A DNA stretch of 64,000 bases from JBAXXL01 sp038206725. Its GTDB lineage: Bacteria; Bacteroidota; Ignavibacteria; Kapaibacteriales; UBA2268. The stretch is taken from contig JBBRAO010000014.1 in NCBI GenBank assembly GCA_038206725.1, forward strand, positions 6,764-70,763. Reading direction: 5' to 3'. Below, one piece after another: positions 16,609 to 28,200 of the stretch. The notes below the pieces were generated by a model, which was not told the origin of the DNA, ran no database searches, and saw only the letters and a program-made list of their open reading frames with translations. Position 1 is the stretch's first letter; each line of letters begins with the position of its first letter. A program made the translations under genes and the position numbers.

Positions 16609-18813
16609 TTAATATTTTTCGTAGAACATATATCGTAAATCTTCGATTTCGGCATTTTTGCGTAATACATCAACCCAAGTAGTAAGAGCGGAAACTTGAG
16701 ATTGTCTGCATATAGCATCCATATATGCTTTCAAATTCTGATCAACTTGTTTTGTAGTAGGTTGAGTCTTTTTACGTAACTCAATCATATAATAACCCGC
16801 TATACCTTTGAATGGCTTTTCAACCTTGTTCAAACCTGAAGTTGCTGTTTTTGATATGAAGATAGGGTCTCTTCCAATTCCTTCCAAAGGACTTGACAAC
16901 ATCATATTAACTTGTGAAGCGATTCTGAAATTTGAATCAGCTTTTTGTGCATCGTATAAAGAACCATATTTTTTAAATACGGAATAATCTTTTTCGGCAT
17001 CATTTTTTGCTAAATTATATTGTTTTTTGATTAGTACTTTGCTTTGAATTTCAGCGGCTACATCTTTAATAGGAATATAATCGCCTTTGTCGCGTTTATC
17101 GGCTACTTGAGCAATAATAATGCAATTATCAAATGTACGTGGTTGAATGATATCGCCTTTGTCTGCAACAAACGCTGTATCAACGAAGAATCTTGTGGAA
17201 ATCCATTCAGGACTTGTAATAGAGAAAGGTTGTCCTTTAGGTAAGAAACCTGTTTCACCGGCAATAAATCCACTTTTCTTAGCAACTGATTCGCAAGTTT
17301 GTCCGTCTTCTAACATTGTATAGACCGAACGGGAATCCATCATATATTTGTTTTTAGAAAGTGTGCTTATTTTTGGTATGAATAAAATCTCAGAAAATTT
17401 GATTTCTTTGCTTTGAGAGTCTTCAACATAGATAATGTGGTAACCAAATTGTGATTCAACAGGATTTGCCACAAGACCTTTAGGTGCGCCAAATGAAGCT
17501 TTTTCGAATGATTCAACCATACGGCCGCGTCCAAACCAACCAACTTCGCCACCCTGAGCCCCTGAACCTTGATCTGCTGAATGAAGGCGTGCTAATTCAG
17601 AAAAATCTGCTCCGCCTTTCAACTTAGCAATTAAACCCTTCGCAAATGCCATAGCACTGTCTTTTTTGGTTTCGTTTGCCCATCTAATTAAAATGTGTTT
17701 AGCTTTAACGATTGTGTCTTTACCTTCGCGAACGTCGTCTAAACGGAAGAAGTATAGAGTATCAGCTAATTTTAATGGACCTACCACTTGACCTTTGTTC
17801 ATTACATTTAATATAGCTAATTTCTGAGCGTCCATATTTGTAGGTGAATTATAATCGTGGGTTCTTCCTGAATATTCATTTAATTTCATTTCGAAAACGC
17901 TGTCGCGGGCTGGTTCAGTTGTTACTGATGCTAACCCTTCGTTAATTTTTTCAATACGTTTTTGAATCTTAATGGTATCGGTTTTCAAAGGCAAGATTGG
18001 TATAACTACATATTTTATATTAACTTTATCTTCTTTCTCTACATATTTTTCTTTATGACTTTGGTAATAATCTCTCAATTCTTTGTCGGAAACCTTCAAT
18101 TGAGCGCTCATATAATTACGTAAAGGATAAGCTTTATAAAGAATATCAACACTAGTGTTTTCTTCAGTAAATTGCTGTTTAGCAAATTCCGGCGAAACTA
18201 TAGAAGCGGCTTCACTGACAACTAAATTATATACATTATAAGGGGTAGCAGTTTTAATACTGTCTTCATAAGCCATTATGTATTGGCGCCATTGACCTAA
18301 TATTTCTTGTTGCTTTTCAGCAGGCAATTTTTGAATATTTGGATTCGAACGTAGATAGTTCTCCGGGTTTGTTATGAAAGTAAGATACATATCTTTCATA
18401 AAGCCGCCCGTAGAATCTGTAAAGTTTTTTCTAAGTCCTGCAGGTGGTGTTTCTATTAAAATGTCTCTAATTCTATCATCGGACATTACGATACCGGCTT
18501 TTTCATATTCTTTTTCAAATATTACTTTATTAACCATTCTGCTCCAAATATCGTTACTCAATTGCTCAGTATTTTGGTTATCAATACCGTTGTCGCGTTG
18601 TGATTGAATGACATCATTAAGTTGTTTGTCATATTCAGTTCTTGATAGGTTTTCGCCTAGAACCTTTCCGATTTCTTGTGCTGATTGATTACGTCTGCCG
18701 GTTAAACCATCTACGATGGTATTATCTCCGATAGTAAAAAACAGAACTAGTAAAACGGCAAATAGACCGAAAAACCAAGGTGATATCTTTCTGATATTTT
18801 CGAAAGTTCCCAT
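16609..18813 (-). CDS. PpiD/SurA-type membrane-anchored peptidyl-prolyl isomerase
   Basis: A 734-residue periplasmic foldase anchored by one N-terminal membrane helix (SPWFFGLFAVLLVLFFTI, 11-28), preceded by the cytoplasmic MGTFENIRKI. A SurA-N-like chaperone region (about 45-260) is followed by a parvulin domain at 370-466, with the family marks KAKHILIRW, GADFSELARLHSAD, GGEVGWFGRGRMVESFEKA and ESQFGYHIIYVED. A second, degenerate parvulin-like or helical region occupies the rest. This is the layout of Bacteroidota PpiD-like proteins, which assist folding of outer-membrane and secreted proteins; that fits a genome full of T9SS cargo. Intact, with an unambiguous ATG. The 435 bp upstream is a divergent promoter region. 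Confidence 0.9.
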   Translation of the reverse strand: MGTFENIRKISPWFFGLFAVLLVLFFTIGDNTIVDGLTGRRNQSAQEIGKVLGENLSRTEYDKQLNDVIQSQRDNGIDNQNTEQLSNDIWSRMVNKVIFEKEYEKAGIVMSDDRIRDILIETPPAGLRKNFTDSTGGFMKDMYLTFITNPENYLRSNPNIQKLPAEKQQEILGQWRQYIMAYEDSIKTATPYNVYNLVVSEAASIVSPEFAKQQFTEENTSVDILYKAYPLRNYMSAQLKVSDKELRDYYQSHKEKYVEKEDKVNIKYVVIPILPLKTDTIKIQKRIEKINEGLASVTTEPARDSVFEMKLNEYSGRTHDYNSPTNMDAQKLAILNVMNKGQVVGPLKLADTLYFFRLDDVREGKDTIVKAKHILIRWANETKKDSAMAFAKGLIAKLKGGADFSELARLHSADQGSGAQGGEVGWFGRGRMVESFEKASFGAPKGLVANPVESQFGYHIIYVEDSQSKEIKFSEILFIPKISTLSKNKYMMDSRSVYTMLEDGQTCESVAKKSGFIAGETGFLPKGQPFSITSPEWISTRFFVDTAFVADKGDIIQPRTFDNCIIIAQVADKRDKGDYIPIKDVAAEIQSKVLIKKQYNLAKNDAEKDYSVFKKYGSLYDAQKADSNFRIASQVNMMLSSPLEGIGRDPIFISKTATSGLNKVEKPFKGIAGYYMIELRKKTQPTTKQVDQNLKAYMDAICRQSQVSALTTWVDVLRKNAEIEDLRYMFYEKY

Positions 18814-19248
18814 TAATAAATTACTCCATATATTTTATTGTTAAACATTAAATTCAAATTTATATAATATAGTTTAGATACAAACTACAAAATTAAACTT
18901 CAAAAAGTTAATAATCAAATTTTTGTCGAATTTAATGTCAAAGAAGCAAAAAAAAATATTTATACCACTTTTTGTATTCGTTAAGCATAAAGGAATTTTT
19001 GGCAAAAAAATAATAATAAAATTCAGAATAAATCGTAAATAATAATAAATCCTTCGATATTTTAATAACAAAAATGCATAAAAATAAATATTTTTACACA
19101 CTATCAATTATAAGTCCTGTTTTTTTAAAAAAAATATGTATATTTGGAAAATAATTGTAACAAAAAACGTACTTTTGTGTTATTGTATATGATGAATATT
19201 ATAATAGAACTGAAAACTAATTAATTTAATATAATTTTTGAGGAAACG
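18814..19248. promoter_or_regulatory. Divergent intergenic region with a Bacteroidota-type promoter candidate
   Basis: A very AT-rich gap between the divergently transcribed ppiD-like gene and the GEVED protein gene; no coding frame is convincing. On the + strand TTG (19144-19146) and TACTTTTG (19170-19177) are 23 bp apart, resembling the TTG / TAnnTTTG promoter of Bacteroidota. GAGGAA before the ATG at 19249 is a plausible ribosome binding site. Confidence 0.35.
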
Positions 19249-22200
19249 ATGATGAAAAAACAACCATTTATTTACAAGTTTGCCCTTTTGATGACGGCAA
19301 TATTTGTAATGCTATCGGTTAGCAACATCCCTGCGATGGCTCAAGATACAGGCCCCGAGGGATACTGCCTACCAAACCAATGGGTATCAAAACAAAACGC
19401 TTTGTATTACTCATACTATATGTGTTATGGCGATTACCCTAAAATGTACTCCTTCTATTTAGCAGTACCTGTGCTAACCCTATCTGATTTACAGATATAT
19501 ATGAAAAGCGACCCTACTAATCGCCCTGTACAAAAAAATTCCGGCGATGTATTCCAAAACTGTTATCAATTTTATTTGATATCAGACTATACAGGTGGGG
19601 GTGAATTTGTACCCGGTGAAACTTACGTAGCACAAATGAGAATAAAACCAAATGATTGGACCTATGACTTTGGTTACATTTATTCTTATTGTGATTTTGG
19701 GTATTCTTGGTCTGCCGCTTGGTGTAGTGTTAGAATGTTTGCAGATTGGAATATGGATGCCGATTTCGCCGATAATCTAAGCCAAAGCAGACCTGAAAAT
19801 GAATACATTAATCAATATGAATCACATTTCTGGATGAAAAGTGGTGCTGGATATTGTAATGCTTTCGAGGTAACTCAAGAATTTAAAGTTCCCGAAGATG
19901 TAGAATTAAAGAAAACAAGACTACGTATAATGGCTTGCCAAGGTTATACTTATGATTATACGACCTGGAAACAAATTCCATATCCTGGACCACAATATGA
20001 TAAAGATGCTTGTGTTGATGGATATGTTTACTTGTATGGATATGGTGGTGTAACATATTATGCTTATAACTATGGTTATGGCGAAATAGAAGATTACTTA
20101 ATCACATTTGCAGTTGCTTTAAAAAGCTCATTCCCAGATAACGTTGCACCAAATAACATTTTGTTAGCTGGTGAGAAATATAACGGTGAAACCCGTAAAA
20201 GAAAAGACAAACCAGATGATCCTCCTGTATTGTTCAAACGTCCAATGGTAGAACTTGGCGGTGCAATGAAAGAAGGAACTACATTAAACTATCAAATATT
20301 TGGTCCTAAACCTTTGGGTGCAGACGAAAGCCAAAAATTGGTTTATGAAGCTTTGGATCGCACAACAGGAAGTCCTACAATTGACATCAGTGGTAGCAAA
20401 TGGCCTAATCAAAAGATAGTACCGATGACAAAATCACGCGGTAAATATTCAGTTGGCGGTGACGGCACATTTATGGCTCAATCCGGTGGTGTTTATGAAT
20501 TACGTTTAACAGTTACTTTACCTGGTAAACCACCAAAAGTAATTAAAAAAGAATTCATTTGTTCTTGGGCTAATGACGTAGCCGCATCGAGTATCGAATC
20601 TCCATTAACAGATGGTTTCCCACGTTACTTTAAATATGCACGTGGATTAACTATGGATGCTATTGGCACATTTACTAATACAGGTCTAAATCCTATTTAT
20701 AAATTCGATGCTTTTTGCAAAATATATGATCCTGATGGACTATTATTCTGGGAAAAATCATATACTTATGATTCCGACAAAGAAGCAACCGGGGTATTAG
20801 GACAAGGTAAAATAGCAACCATTAAATTTGGTTCTGTTAAACCTGATAAAGTTGGTCAATACAAGATGTATATCAAATGCGATTTATTAAGTGCTGCTGA
20901 TATGGAACCTTTCAATGATAGATTTATGAGAGAGGGAGATCCTGAATATACATTCGCTGTTGCCGACGAATACGAAGCACAAGCTTATGCATCTGTAATA
21001 CCTTTAAAAGACAGTAAAACTATTGTAATCAATCGTCCATTCTTCCCAATAGGTGATTTCAAAAATAACGGTATTTCTGATATCGGTAACGCCTATGCTA
21101 AAATGGAATTCAAACATTTAACATCAAGCTATTCAAAATCAGTTGATGTAATTATTGAATCATTACCACAAGCACCTGAAGGACAAAACATTCGTTCGGT
21201 AAAATTCCCTCCGATTGCTTTAGAAAAAGCAGGTATGTATGAAGGTACAATGACTATTAAAGCTGTTGGTGACCGTCAAACAAAAAATGATCAAATTAAA
21301 TTCAATTTTGAAGTAGTTAACTCATTAAAAGGTGAATTCACAGTTGGTACCGGTGGCGATTTTGCTACTATTGACGATGCGATGAATTCGTTGTACAGAA
21401 ATGGTATTGATGGTCCTGTTACTTTAATATTAATTGATAAAGTATATAATGTTGGTGATATTAATGTTTCTGCTCCTGCTTGGGATTTGACAACAACAAT
21501 ATTAGGTCATAGTCAAGCCAATCCGATTAATATCAAACCATCAAAAGAGTTAGAAATACTAAAAGCTTCTATCACAATTAACTTATTTAGTAAACAAGGT
21601 ATTGGCGTTTTGTTCGGTCAAAGATTACAAAACAAATATTCTGGTGCTATAATCAACGAACAATTACCAACAAATTTATTAATTTCTTATGCAAATAACC
21701 CTGGCTATATTACAATTGACGGTGGAAAAAATAAGAGTATTAAATTTGTATTAAATAGTGGACATCCAACTTATGGCGCTGCATTCTTGTTAGCCGGTGG
21801 TTCTGAAAATGTTACTATTAAAAACATTTTAATCGAAAACGGAACTTCTCAAATTAAAAATTCATCTTATGTTCCCGGAACATTCTATAACAAAAAAGAT
21901 GGTAACAAATTTGAACCTGATGTTGTACTTCAAACAAATGAATCATATTCAGCCGGTATTGTTAACCGTGCTAGGATTTCAAAACAAGAACCTATCACAG
22001 TAGAAGGCTTACCACAAGATAAAACACAAGATGCGGGCTATATGCTTGATATCATTCCAAACAGCAACAACGTTTTCGTAAATAATGAAATCAGTGGTTT
22101 TGGATTTGGTGTGTTAAGTTTAGGTATGGGACCGGTTTTAATCAAAGACGTGCAAACAGACAAAGAAACATTAGAAAATCGTTATAATAAAAATACATTA

Positions 22201-25128
22201 ATTGAAAATAACCTTATTACTTCAAGTGGTAGCACAGGTATTTTCTTAGGTTTTGAAGAAAACTCTTCAGTTACTCGCAACGTAATTAACGATGTAACAA
22301 GTACTTCAAAAGCTACTGGTATAGTATTGGGCGGAAGAGCTCACGGTGATTATGTAGGTTATAACAACGTTAATACAAAAGTAGTTAACAACCGTGTAAG
22401 TAGTGTTAATGGTGGTTCTTCAGCAGAAGGTATTCGTGTAGAACAATCACACAACAAATACGACGATCCTTCAAAAGGTATTGTTGTATTCCCATCTGTT
22501 TCCGACGATTTAGTAATCGAAGGTAATGCAATATGGAACATTAACAACCTAACAAGCGGTGCTGATGTATCCGGTATCAATGTGTTCGCTGAACGCGTTG
22601 CCGGTGTAATCGGTACTATAAACAACCCTACCGGTTTATTAAGAGGTGTTAGTATTATGAATAACACAGTAATAATAGATAACACAACCAAAGGAAACGT
22701 TTTCGGTATCGGTATTCAAAACACAAACAGTGCTGAATTATATAACAATGCTGTTAAAGTCATCAACGGTGGCACATCGAATATAAGCTCAGGTTTATTC
22801 ATCGTTGGTCTTATGCCATTAGTTAACAACAATAATGCGGCTAAACAAGTATTCGAAACAGCTAAAGGTTCAGTTGAATCTAACTATAACGTAATTTACA
22901 CCAGCCCAATGGTCGATGCTGTAAGATTTATCGAAAAAGCACCTATGCAAAACGCTGATGAAGAATGGTATTTGGCTTTATTGAACAACGGTTCTAAAGG
23001 CGAATACAAAACATTACGCCAATGGCAAGCTTGGACAGGACAAGATATTTTATCAGTAACAGGTAAAGACTTCACACCTGACTTTACAATCAGTGCAACA
23101 GATATTGTAGTAAAAGCAAAACCAGAAGGTTCTCCTCTTAACAACCGTGGTAAATTATTAGTTGGAACACACTATGACATTCACGGATTACAACGCGGTC
23201 AAGCTGAAGAACGTTATGATATTGGAGCAGTTGAATTTATTGGCAAAACCAATAACGTTGACTTCGAAGCTACAATAATTACTTCGCCTATGAAATATCA
23301 AGAAAGCACAGGTAAATTAAACGATGCAGAATATATGATGACAGCAGGAACAGTTCCTGTATCAGCAATTATTCGCAACATTGGTACTACACAAGAAGAA
23401 AACATTGCTATAGCATTCAAATTGTTTAGAGAAACTCCAACCGGTTGGTTATCAGTTTCAAACTACACAACTAAAGTACGCTCAAACAGCGAAGAATTCG
23501 CTTATGTAAATGTTCCTGATTGGGTAATCACACCTGAAACTTATGCAGAATTAGATGAAACCGTTCCGTTTGGCGAATTCTACAAAATGGAAGAAAACGT
23601 CACACCACGCTATAGATTAGATTTGACAGTAGGTGATGACCAAAATACAAATGATAATACAGTAAGTCAATATTACAGATTCTATGTAATGAGAGCTAAA
23701 ACTTACAAGATTTTACAAAGCAATAACTTGATGGTTCCAGATCCAGACGCAGTAGCCGGCGATATCAACTTATTAGCATCTACTTTGAATGCTAAAGCAG
23801 TAGAAACTTCATTGCGCGACATTACATTATATAATGTAAGCCGTCAACAAGCTGAAGCAAACAAATTAGCTGATAAGAAAACAGATTTAGCTTATCGTCA
23901 AGACGTAGATTATATCAATCGTTTAGGTTGGCCAACACGTTCAATTGACTATACAATGTATAAATCAGTAATTTATTCAGATGGTAACAACACAATATTA
24001 AACAGATACGAAAAACAACACTTGATTAACTTCATTCACAGCGGTACAGAATTAACCAAAAAGAACTTCATTATGGCTTCTGAAGAATTCGTTCGCAATG
24101 AAAAATTAGACGTAATCAACAAAGGTATTGACCCAGACATCAACTTAAGTAGCGAATTCCGTTTAGAACCACGTTATCCATACAGCCCTCTCGGTTTGGA
24201 CAAACAATCTTTAGGTGGACGTTATGCAGATTACAGTGGCAAAACAGTAACGGGCGTTAGTGTATCAGGTCATAATACATATATGATTGAGAAATCAGGT
24301 CACAGTGCAGACACATATCCACAACCGGGCTTATTCAATTTATTGGAAGACGGTGAAGGTCGTGTACGTACAGCATTCAAATATGATGAGTTATTGAATC
24401 CTGACTTCCCTGAAGAAGGTCGTATAATGGGTGGCGCGTTTACATCAGTAAATAGAAATATCTTATACTTGGGCGTAGATTGGCGCAACTTTGATAAAGT
24501 TGAAGACATTATGCGCGGCGGTATTGATTACTTGAACCGTAACGGCGGCATTGTTAACCCTATCGAATTATACAGCTTCACAGCAGAACCAGTTGGTCAA
24601 CGCGTAGAATTGAATTGGTCCACAGCAAGTGAACAAAATTCATTACGTTTTGAAGTTGAAAGATCATTAGTAAGCAGTAGCGAATTGAATTACTCTAAAG
24701 TTGGTGAAGTACCAGCGTTAGGTAACAGCAGTGTATTGCATTACTACGGTTTGACAGACAACAAAGTAACTATGAACAATCGCTATTCTTATAGATTGAA
24801 GATGGTTGACGCTAGTGGTCAATATGAGTATTCAAATGCAGTAGAAGTTGTATTGAATGGTAACGGCGGTATTGAATTAGGCAACGTATTACCAAGTCCA
24901 GTTCGCAGTTCTTCAGATTTCACTCTTACTTTGTCAGAAGCCTCAACAGTAAGCGTTGAATTATATGATGCTGCAGGTGCTTTGGTTAAAACACTTCATT
25001 CAGGTCAATTGCCAAGTGGAATCACAACCTTGACAATCAACTCTTCAGATTTCGCAAGCGGTTCTTACACATTAGTAGTACGTTCCGGTGCAACATTGTT
25101 AAATAAAAATATTACAATAGTTAAATAA
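19249..25128 (+). CDS. Giant secreted GEVED / beta-helix protein with T9SS sorting domain
   Basis: A 1959-residue secreted protein. It has a signal peptide (about 1-31, ending PAMAQ) and a GEVED-type domain ending YGEIEDYLITFA near residue 285, with the DWNMDADFADN stretch before it. Repeated Ig-like or adhesive beta-domains follow, then a parallel beta-helix/NosD-like region (about 700-1120) rich in NN/IENN turns such as NNVFVNNEISGFGFG. At the end comes a standard type A Por/T9SS C-terminal domain (LPSPVRSS...LYDAAGALVKTL...SGSYTLVVRSG). It should be exported by the Sec system, then by T9SS, and anchored on or released from the surface; adhesion or glycan binding is a reasonable guess. It is one of the largest ORFs in the window and is intact. 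A strong terminator follows. Confidence 0.88.
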   Translation: MMKKQPFIYKFALLMTAIFVMLSVSNIPAMAQDTGPEGYCLPNQWVSKQNALYYSYYMCYGDYPKMYSFYLAVPVLTLSDLQIYMKSDPTNRPVQKNSGDVFQNCYQFYLISDYTGGGEFVPGETYVAQMRIKPNDWTYDFGYIYSYCDFGYSWSAAWCSVRMFADWNMDADFADNLSQSRPENEYINQYESHFWMKSGAGYCNAFEVTQEFKVPEDVELKKTRLRIMACQGYTYDYTTWKQIPYPGPQYDKDACVDGYVYLYGYGGVTYYAYNYGYGEIEDYLITFAVALKSSFPDNVAPNNILLAGEKYNGETRKRKDKPDDPPVLFKRPMVELGGAMKEGTTLNYQIFGPKPLGADESQKLVYEALDRTTGSPTIDISGSKWPNQKIVPMTKSRGKYSVGGDGTFMAQSGGVYELRLTVTLPGKPPKVIKKEFICSWANDVAASSIESPLTDGFPRYFKYARGLTMDAIGTFTNTGLNPIYKFDAFCKIYDPDGLLFWEKSYTYDSDKEATGVLGQGKIATIKFGSVKPDKVGQYKMYIKCDLLSAADMEPFNDRFMREGDPEYTFAVADEYEAQAYASVIPLKDSKTIVINRPFFPIGDFKNNGISDIGNAYAKMEFKHLTSSYSKSVDVIIESLPQAPEGQNIRSVKFPPIALEKAGMYEGTMTIKAVGDRQTKNDQIKFNFEVVNSLKGEFTVGTGGDFATIDDAMNSLYRNGIDGPVTLILIDKVYNVGDINVSAPAWDLTTTILGHSQANPINIKPSKELEILKASITINLFSKQGIGVLFGQRLQNKYSGAIINEQLPTNLLISYANNPGYITIDGGKNKSIKFVLNSGHPTYGAAFLLAGGSENVTIKNILIENGTSQIKNSSYVPGTFYNKKDGNKFEPDVVLQTNESYSAGIVNRARISKQEPITVEGLPQDKTQDAGYMLDIIPNSNNVFVNNEISGFGFGVLSLGMGPVLIKDVQTDKETLENRYNKNTLIENNLITSSGSTGIFLGFEENSSVTRNVINDVTSTSKATGIVLGGRAHGDYVGYNNVNTKVVNNRVSSVNGGSSAEGIRVEQSHNKYDDPSKGIVVFPSVSDDLVIEGNAIWNINNLTSGADVSGINVFAERVAGVIGTINNPTGLLRGVSIMNNTVIIDNTTKGNVFGIGIQNTNSAELYNNAVKVINGGTSNISSGLFIVGLMPLVNNNNAAKQVFETAKGSVESNYNVIYTSPMVDAVRFIEKAPMQNADEEWYLALLNNGSKGEYKTLRQWQAWTGQDILSVTGKDFTPDFTISATDIVVKAKPEGSPLNNRGKLLVGTHYDIHGLQRGQAEERYDIGAVEFIGKTNNVDFEATIITSPMKYQESTGKLNDAEYMMTAGTVPVSAIIRNIGTTQEENIAIAFKLFRETPTGWLSVSNYTTKVRSNSEEFAYVNVPDWVITPETYAELDETVPFGEFYKMEENVTPRYRLDLTVGDDQNTNDNTVSQYYRFYVMRAKTYKILQSNNLMVPDPDAVAGDINLLASTLNAKAVETSLRDITLYNVSRQQAEANKLADKKTDLAYRQDVDYINRLGWPTRSIDYTMYKSVIYSDGNNTILNRYEKQHLINFIHSGTELTKKNFIMASEEFVRNEKLDVINKGIDPDINLSSEFRLEPRYPYSPLGLDKQSLGGRYADYSGKTVTGVSVSGHNTYMIEKSGHSADTYPQPGLFNLLEDGEGRVRTAFKYDELLNPDFPEEGRIMGGAFTSVNRNILYLGVDWRNFDKVEDIMRGGIDYLNRNGGIVNPIELYSFTAEPVGQRVELNWSTASEQNSLRFEVERSLVSSSELNYSKVGEVPALGNSSVLHYYGLTDNKVTMNNRYSYRLKMVDASGQYEYSNAVEVVLNGNGGIELGNVLPSPVRSSSDFTLTLSEASTVSVELYDAAGALVKTLHSGQLPSGITTLTINSSDFASGSYTLVVRSGATLLNKNITIVK

Positions 25129-25153
25129 CGTAATATTAAAACATAACTTATAT

Positions 25154-25190
25154 ATAAAGCTGTCTTGGAAACAAGACAGCTTTATTTTTA
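25154..25190 (+). terminator. Rho-independent terminator after the GEVED protein gene
   Basis: ATAAAGCTGTCTTG (25154-25167), GAAA tetraloop, CAAGACAGCTTTAT (25172-25185), then TTTTA. A perfect 14-bp stem 26 bp after the stop codon. Confidence 0.93.
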
Positions 25191-25259
25191 AATATTAGTG
25201 TAACTTTTTCGTTAATATTTTGTTATACGATTATATTTTATTGCAAATTTGATAGGTTT

Positions 25260-28200
25260 ATGAAGAATTTTTGTGTTTTACTTATATTTTTTGCTTTTGT
25301 TTATATAACAAAAGCCGATTTAACTTTGGAGATTAAACAAGTATCGTGGTCTGAAAATGTTGTTACCGGTCAACCGCCAATTCTAACAGCTAAAATTCAA
25401 GCAAGACAGAATGGTATTATAACTAGTGTAGATGCCAACGAACTTATAATATATGAGAATTGGGTGGATGGTGCAAAACCAATAAAGGTTACCGGATTTG
25501 AAAATAGTTGGCAAACAGTATCTTGGATTCCCGAAAATATTTATTGGGATTCGACTCTGTACCGTGGAAAATTGATTTGGACGTTAGATGGCGAAAGTGT
25601 AGAAAGCGATATTATGGGATATATCGGACGATTTGTAGTGTTTCGTATAAACGATCAGGACGAAAAAGCTATAAGCGAAATAAACTATGGTTATATTCCA
25701 CCAGGAAACAAGGTCCCTTATCAAATACATATTCAACCTTCATTTTTGGATAAGTCCACTGATAATGTCCACATAGATTCTATAAGAACTAAAACAAAAT
25801 ATTTTACTGTGGGGATGAAAGGCTCATTATTGCCGAGATACACTTTTCCTGACCCACCTTGCGACCTAATGACTGATAATGGTTATTACATTAACCTTAT
25901 GTTTGAACCCGATACTTACGACCAATATTATGATATTTTGACAATATATTATAACCACGGTCTTAAGAAACGCATTCCTATATTTGCAAATAAAGCTGAA
26001 TATGAAAAAGAAACAGTTTTACATCTAATAAAACCGAATGGTTCGGAAATTCTAACACCTTGTGAAGATTTTGATATTAAATGGGAAAATAATGCAAAAA
26101 GCTCCTTTGTTTTAATTTATTATAGCATCGATGGTGGCAGAAATTGGAAATATATTAACAAAGTCAAAGATTCTGTTTATAAATGGAAAGTTCCTGCTGA
26201 TATAACCAATCGAGCTCAGATAAAAATTGTCCAAGAGTTAAATGAGTCAAGTTCTTTTAGTTTGAATGATATTTACTCAGGAATAAATAAATTGGCATAC
26301 AATCAAAATGGTTCTCGTTTATTAGGTGTTACTGATAAAGGGGAAACACTTGAATATGATTTGTACAGTCAAGGTGCTCCCGTTGTTATAAACAAATGGT
26401 CGTTGATGGATGTCAACGATACACCGACAGAGGATGTTTTTGGTCTGGATTATATTTCCGGCGATTCATTATTTGCAGTTGCTTATAATATGAAAGGAAG
26501 TTGGGGTGCAAAGGACCAGGCTTATATTGCATATTTTAATGGTAAGAGTAGATTACCAATTTCAAAATATAAGGTTATGGAAAAATTCTGGGGCAAGAGG
26601 CTTCTTGTTGACAAAAAGAAAAAATATATGGTTTTTGTTCCTGCAGGTTCATCAGCAACTTTACCGATCTATAATCCATTGGATTTTTCAATAATTAAAG
26701 TACTAAAATTCGATTATCCTATAATAGATTTTAAATTTAACGATAAATTAGACAAAGCGCTCATCGCTTTGATGGATGGAACTGTAAAAGAACTATCTCT
26801 GCCGGATTTTTCAGAGGCAAAAAAATATGATATCTCAGATGAATATTTGCCGATTATCATAGGATATTCACCTAATGGGAAATTAATGTCATTAGGGTTT
26901 AAAAACATGGGTGGGTTAACCAACAATTATATATATGATATAGACAGAGGTCACGTTGTAGGTGCGGTTCGAGCCGCGGGAAGTAATCCGGTAGTTCATA
27001 CTTTTAGTCCTGAATCGCGTCAATTTGTTTTGGGATCTCAATATCAAGAACAGTTGATGCTACTTGATTTAACGGGTGAAGTCAATCCGCAGTATCTCGC
27101 ATCCCATATCGATGGGGCTTTGACCGATGTACAATTTGCTCCTGATGCCCATTCTGTTGGTTCCAGTAGTACATCACCTAACGATAACATTAAATTTAGA
27201 ATTTTTGCTTTTCCTGATTTCGATAAAAGTGATGGTATATTTTATATAGTACCGGTGGAAGTATCAAGACCAATTCAAAATGTTCCACAAGCATATATGG
27301 GAACTCATAATGATTTTTATATTACTAATGTTTGTAATACAGGTATGGGTATAGTAGATTATTATAATCTTAGAATGAAAAACGGAACCCATTTTAAAGT
27401 ATTAGATGATAATAAAAAGAAAGATACTATTGATCCGGGAGGTTGCGCAAATTTCCATTTAGATTATTTCCCTGTTGACATAGGTACTATTAGCGATTCA
27501 TTGGTATTTACAGTTTGCGGTATAGACTATTTTGTCCCATTAAATTCGAAATCATTACCAAGAAATATTGAATATACGACACGAGATTTGAACTTTGGCG
27601 ATGTATGCTTAGGTGAATCAAATTTAATCAGAAGCGTCATATTTATAAATAGAGATCCTGTACCATTGATTGTAAATAAATTTGAGTTTTCCGGTACAGA
27701 TAAGGTACATTTTAAAAGAGATGATATAAAAGATACCATTATACCAGCCGGTGGTCAAATAGAGATGAACCTGTATTTTGCACCACAGAGCTTTGGGGAT
27801 AAATCGTGTGAATTAGTGCTTTTCCATTCTCAGCAAGCGAAATATACTGAAAAAATGACATTACGAGGCAAAGGTATAGGTACTTTTGTTGAAGTAAGCC
27901 ATACCAAATTACTTTTTATACCGGAAATCAATGTAAGAACTTTGTACGTTGTTAATACAGGGGAGACCTCAATAACTTTCGATAATGTTACTTATTCGCC
28001 TACCGGTTATTTCGAAACTGTTACACCACTGCCAATAATAATAAGTGGACACGATACTTTAGTATTACAGATAAGGCAACTACAATCCTCCAAAAATCTA
28101 GTTTCTATGAGCCTTGATGCAACTCCTTGTTTGGTGCAAAGATCATTAAGCTTAGGCAATTATGAAGGAACTGCACAGGTGAAAATAGCGGATGTAGTAG

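Noticed and set aside
16403..16612. Rightward ORF over the hpnC start
   Set aside because: Antisense shadow of hpnC and of a palindrome; no support.
18874..19107. Leftward 77-codon ORF upstream of the ppiD-like gene
   Set aside because: Composed almost only of AT-rich codons (I, F, L, Y, N, K) in a promoter region; no family resemblance.
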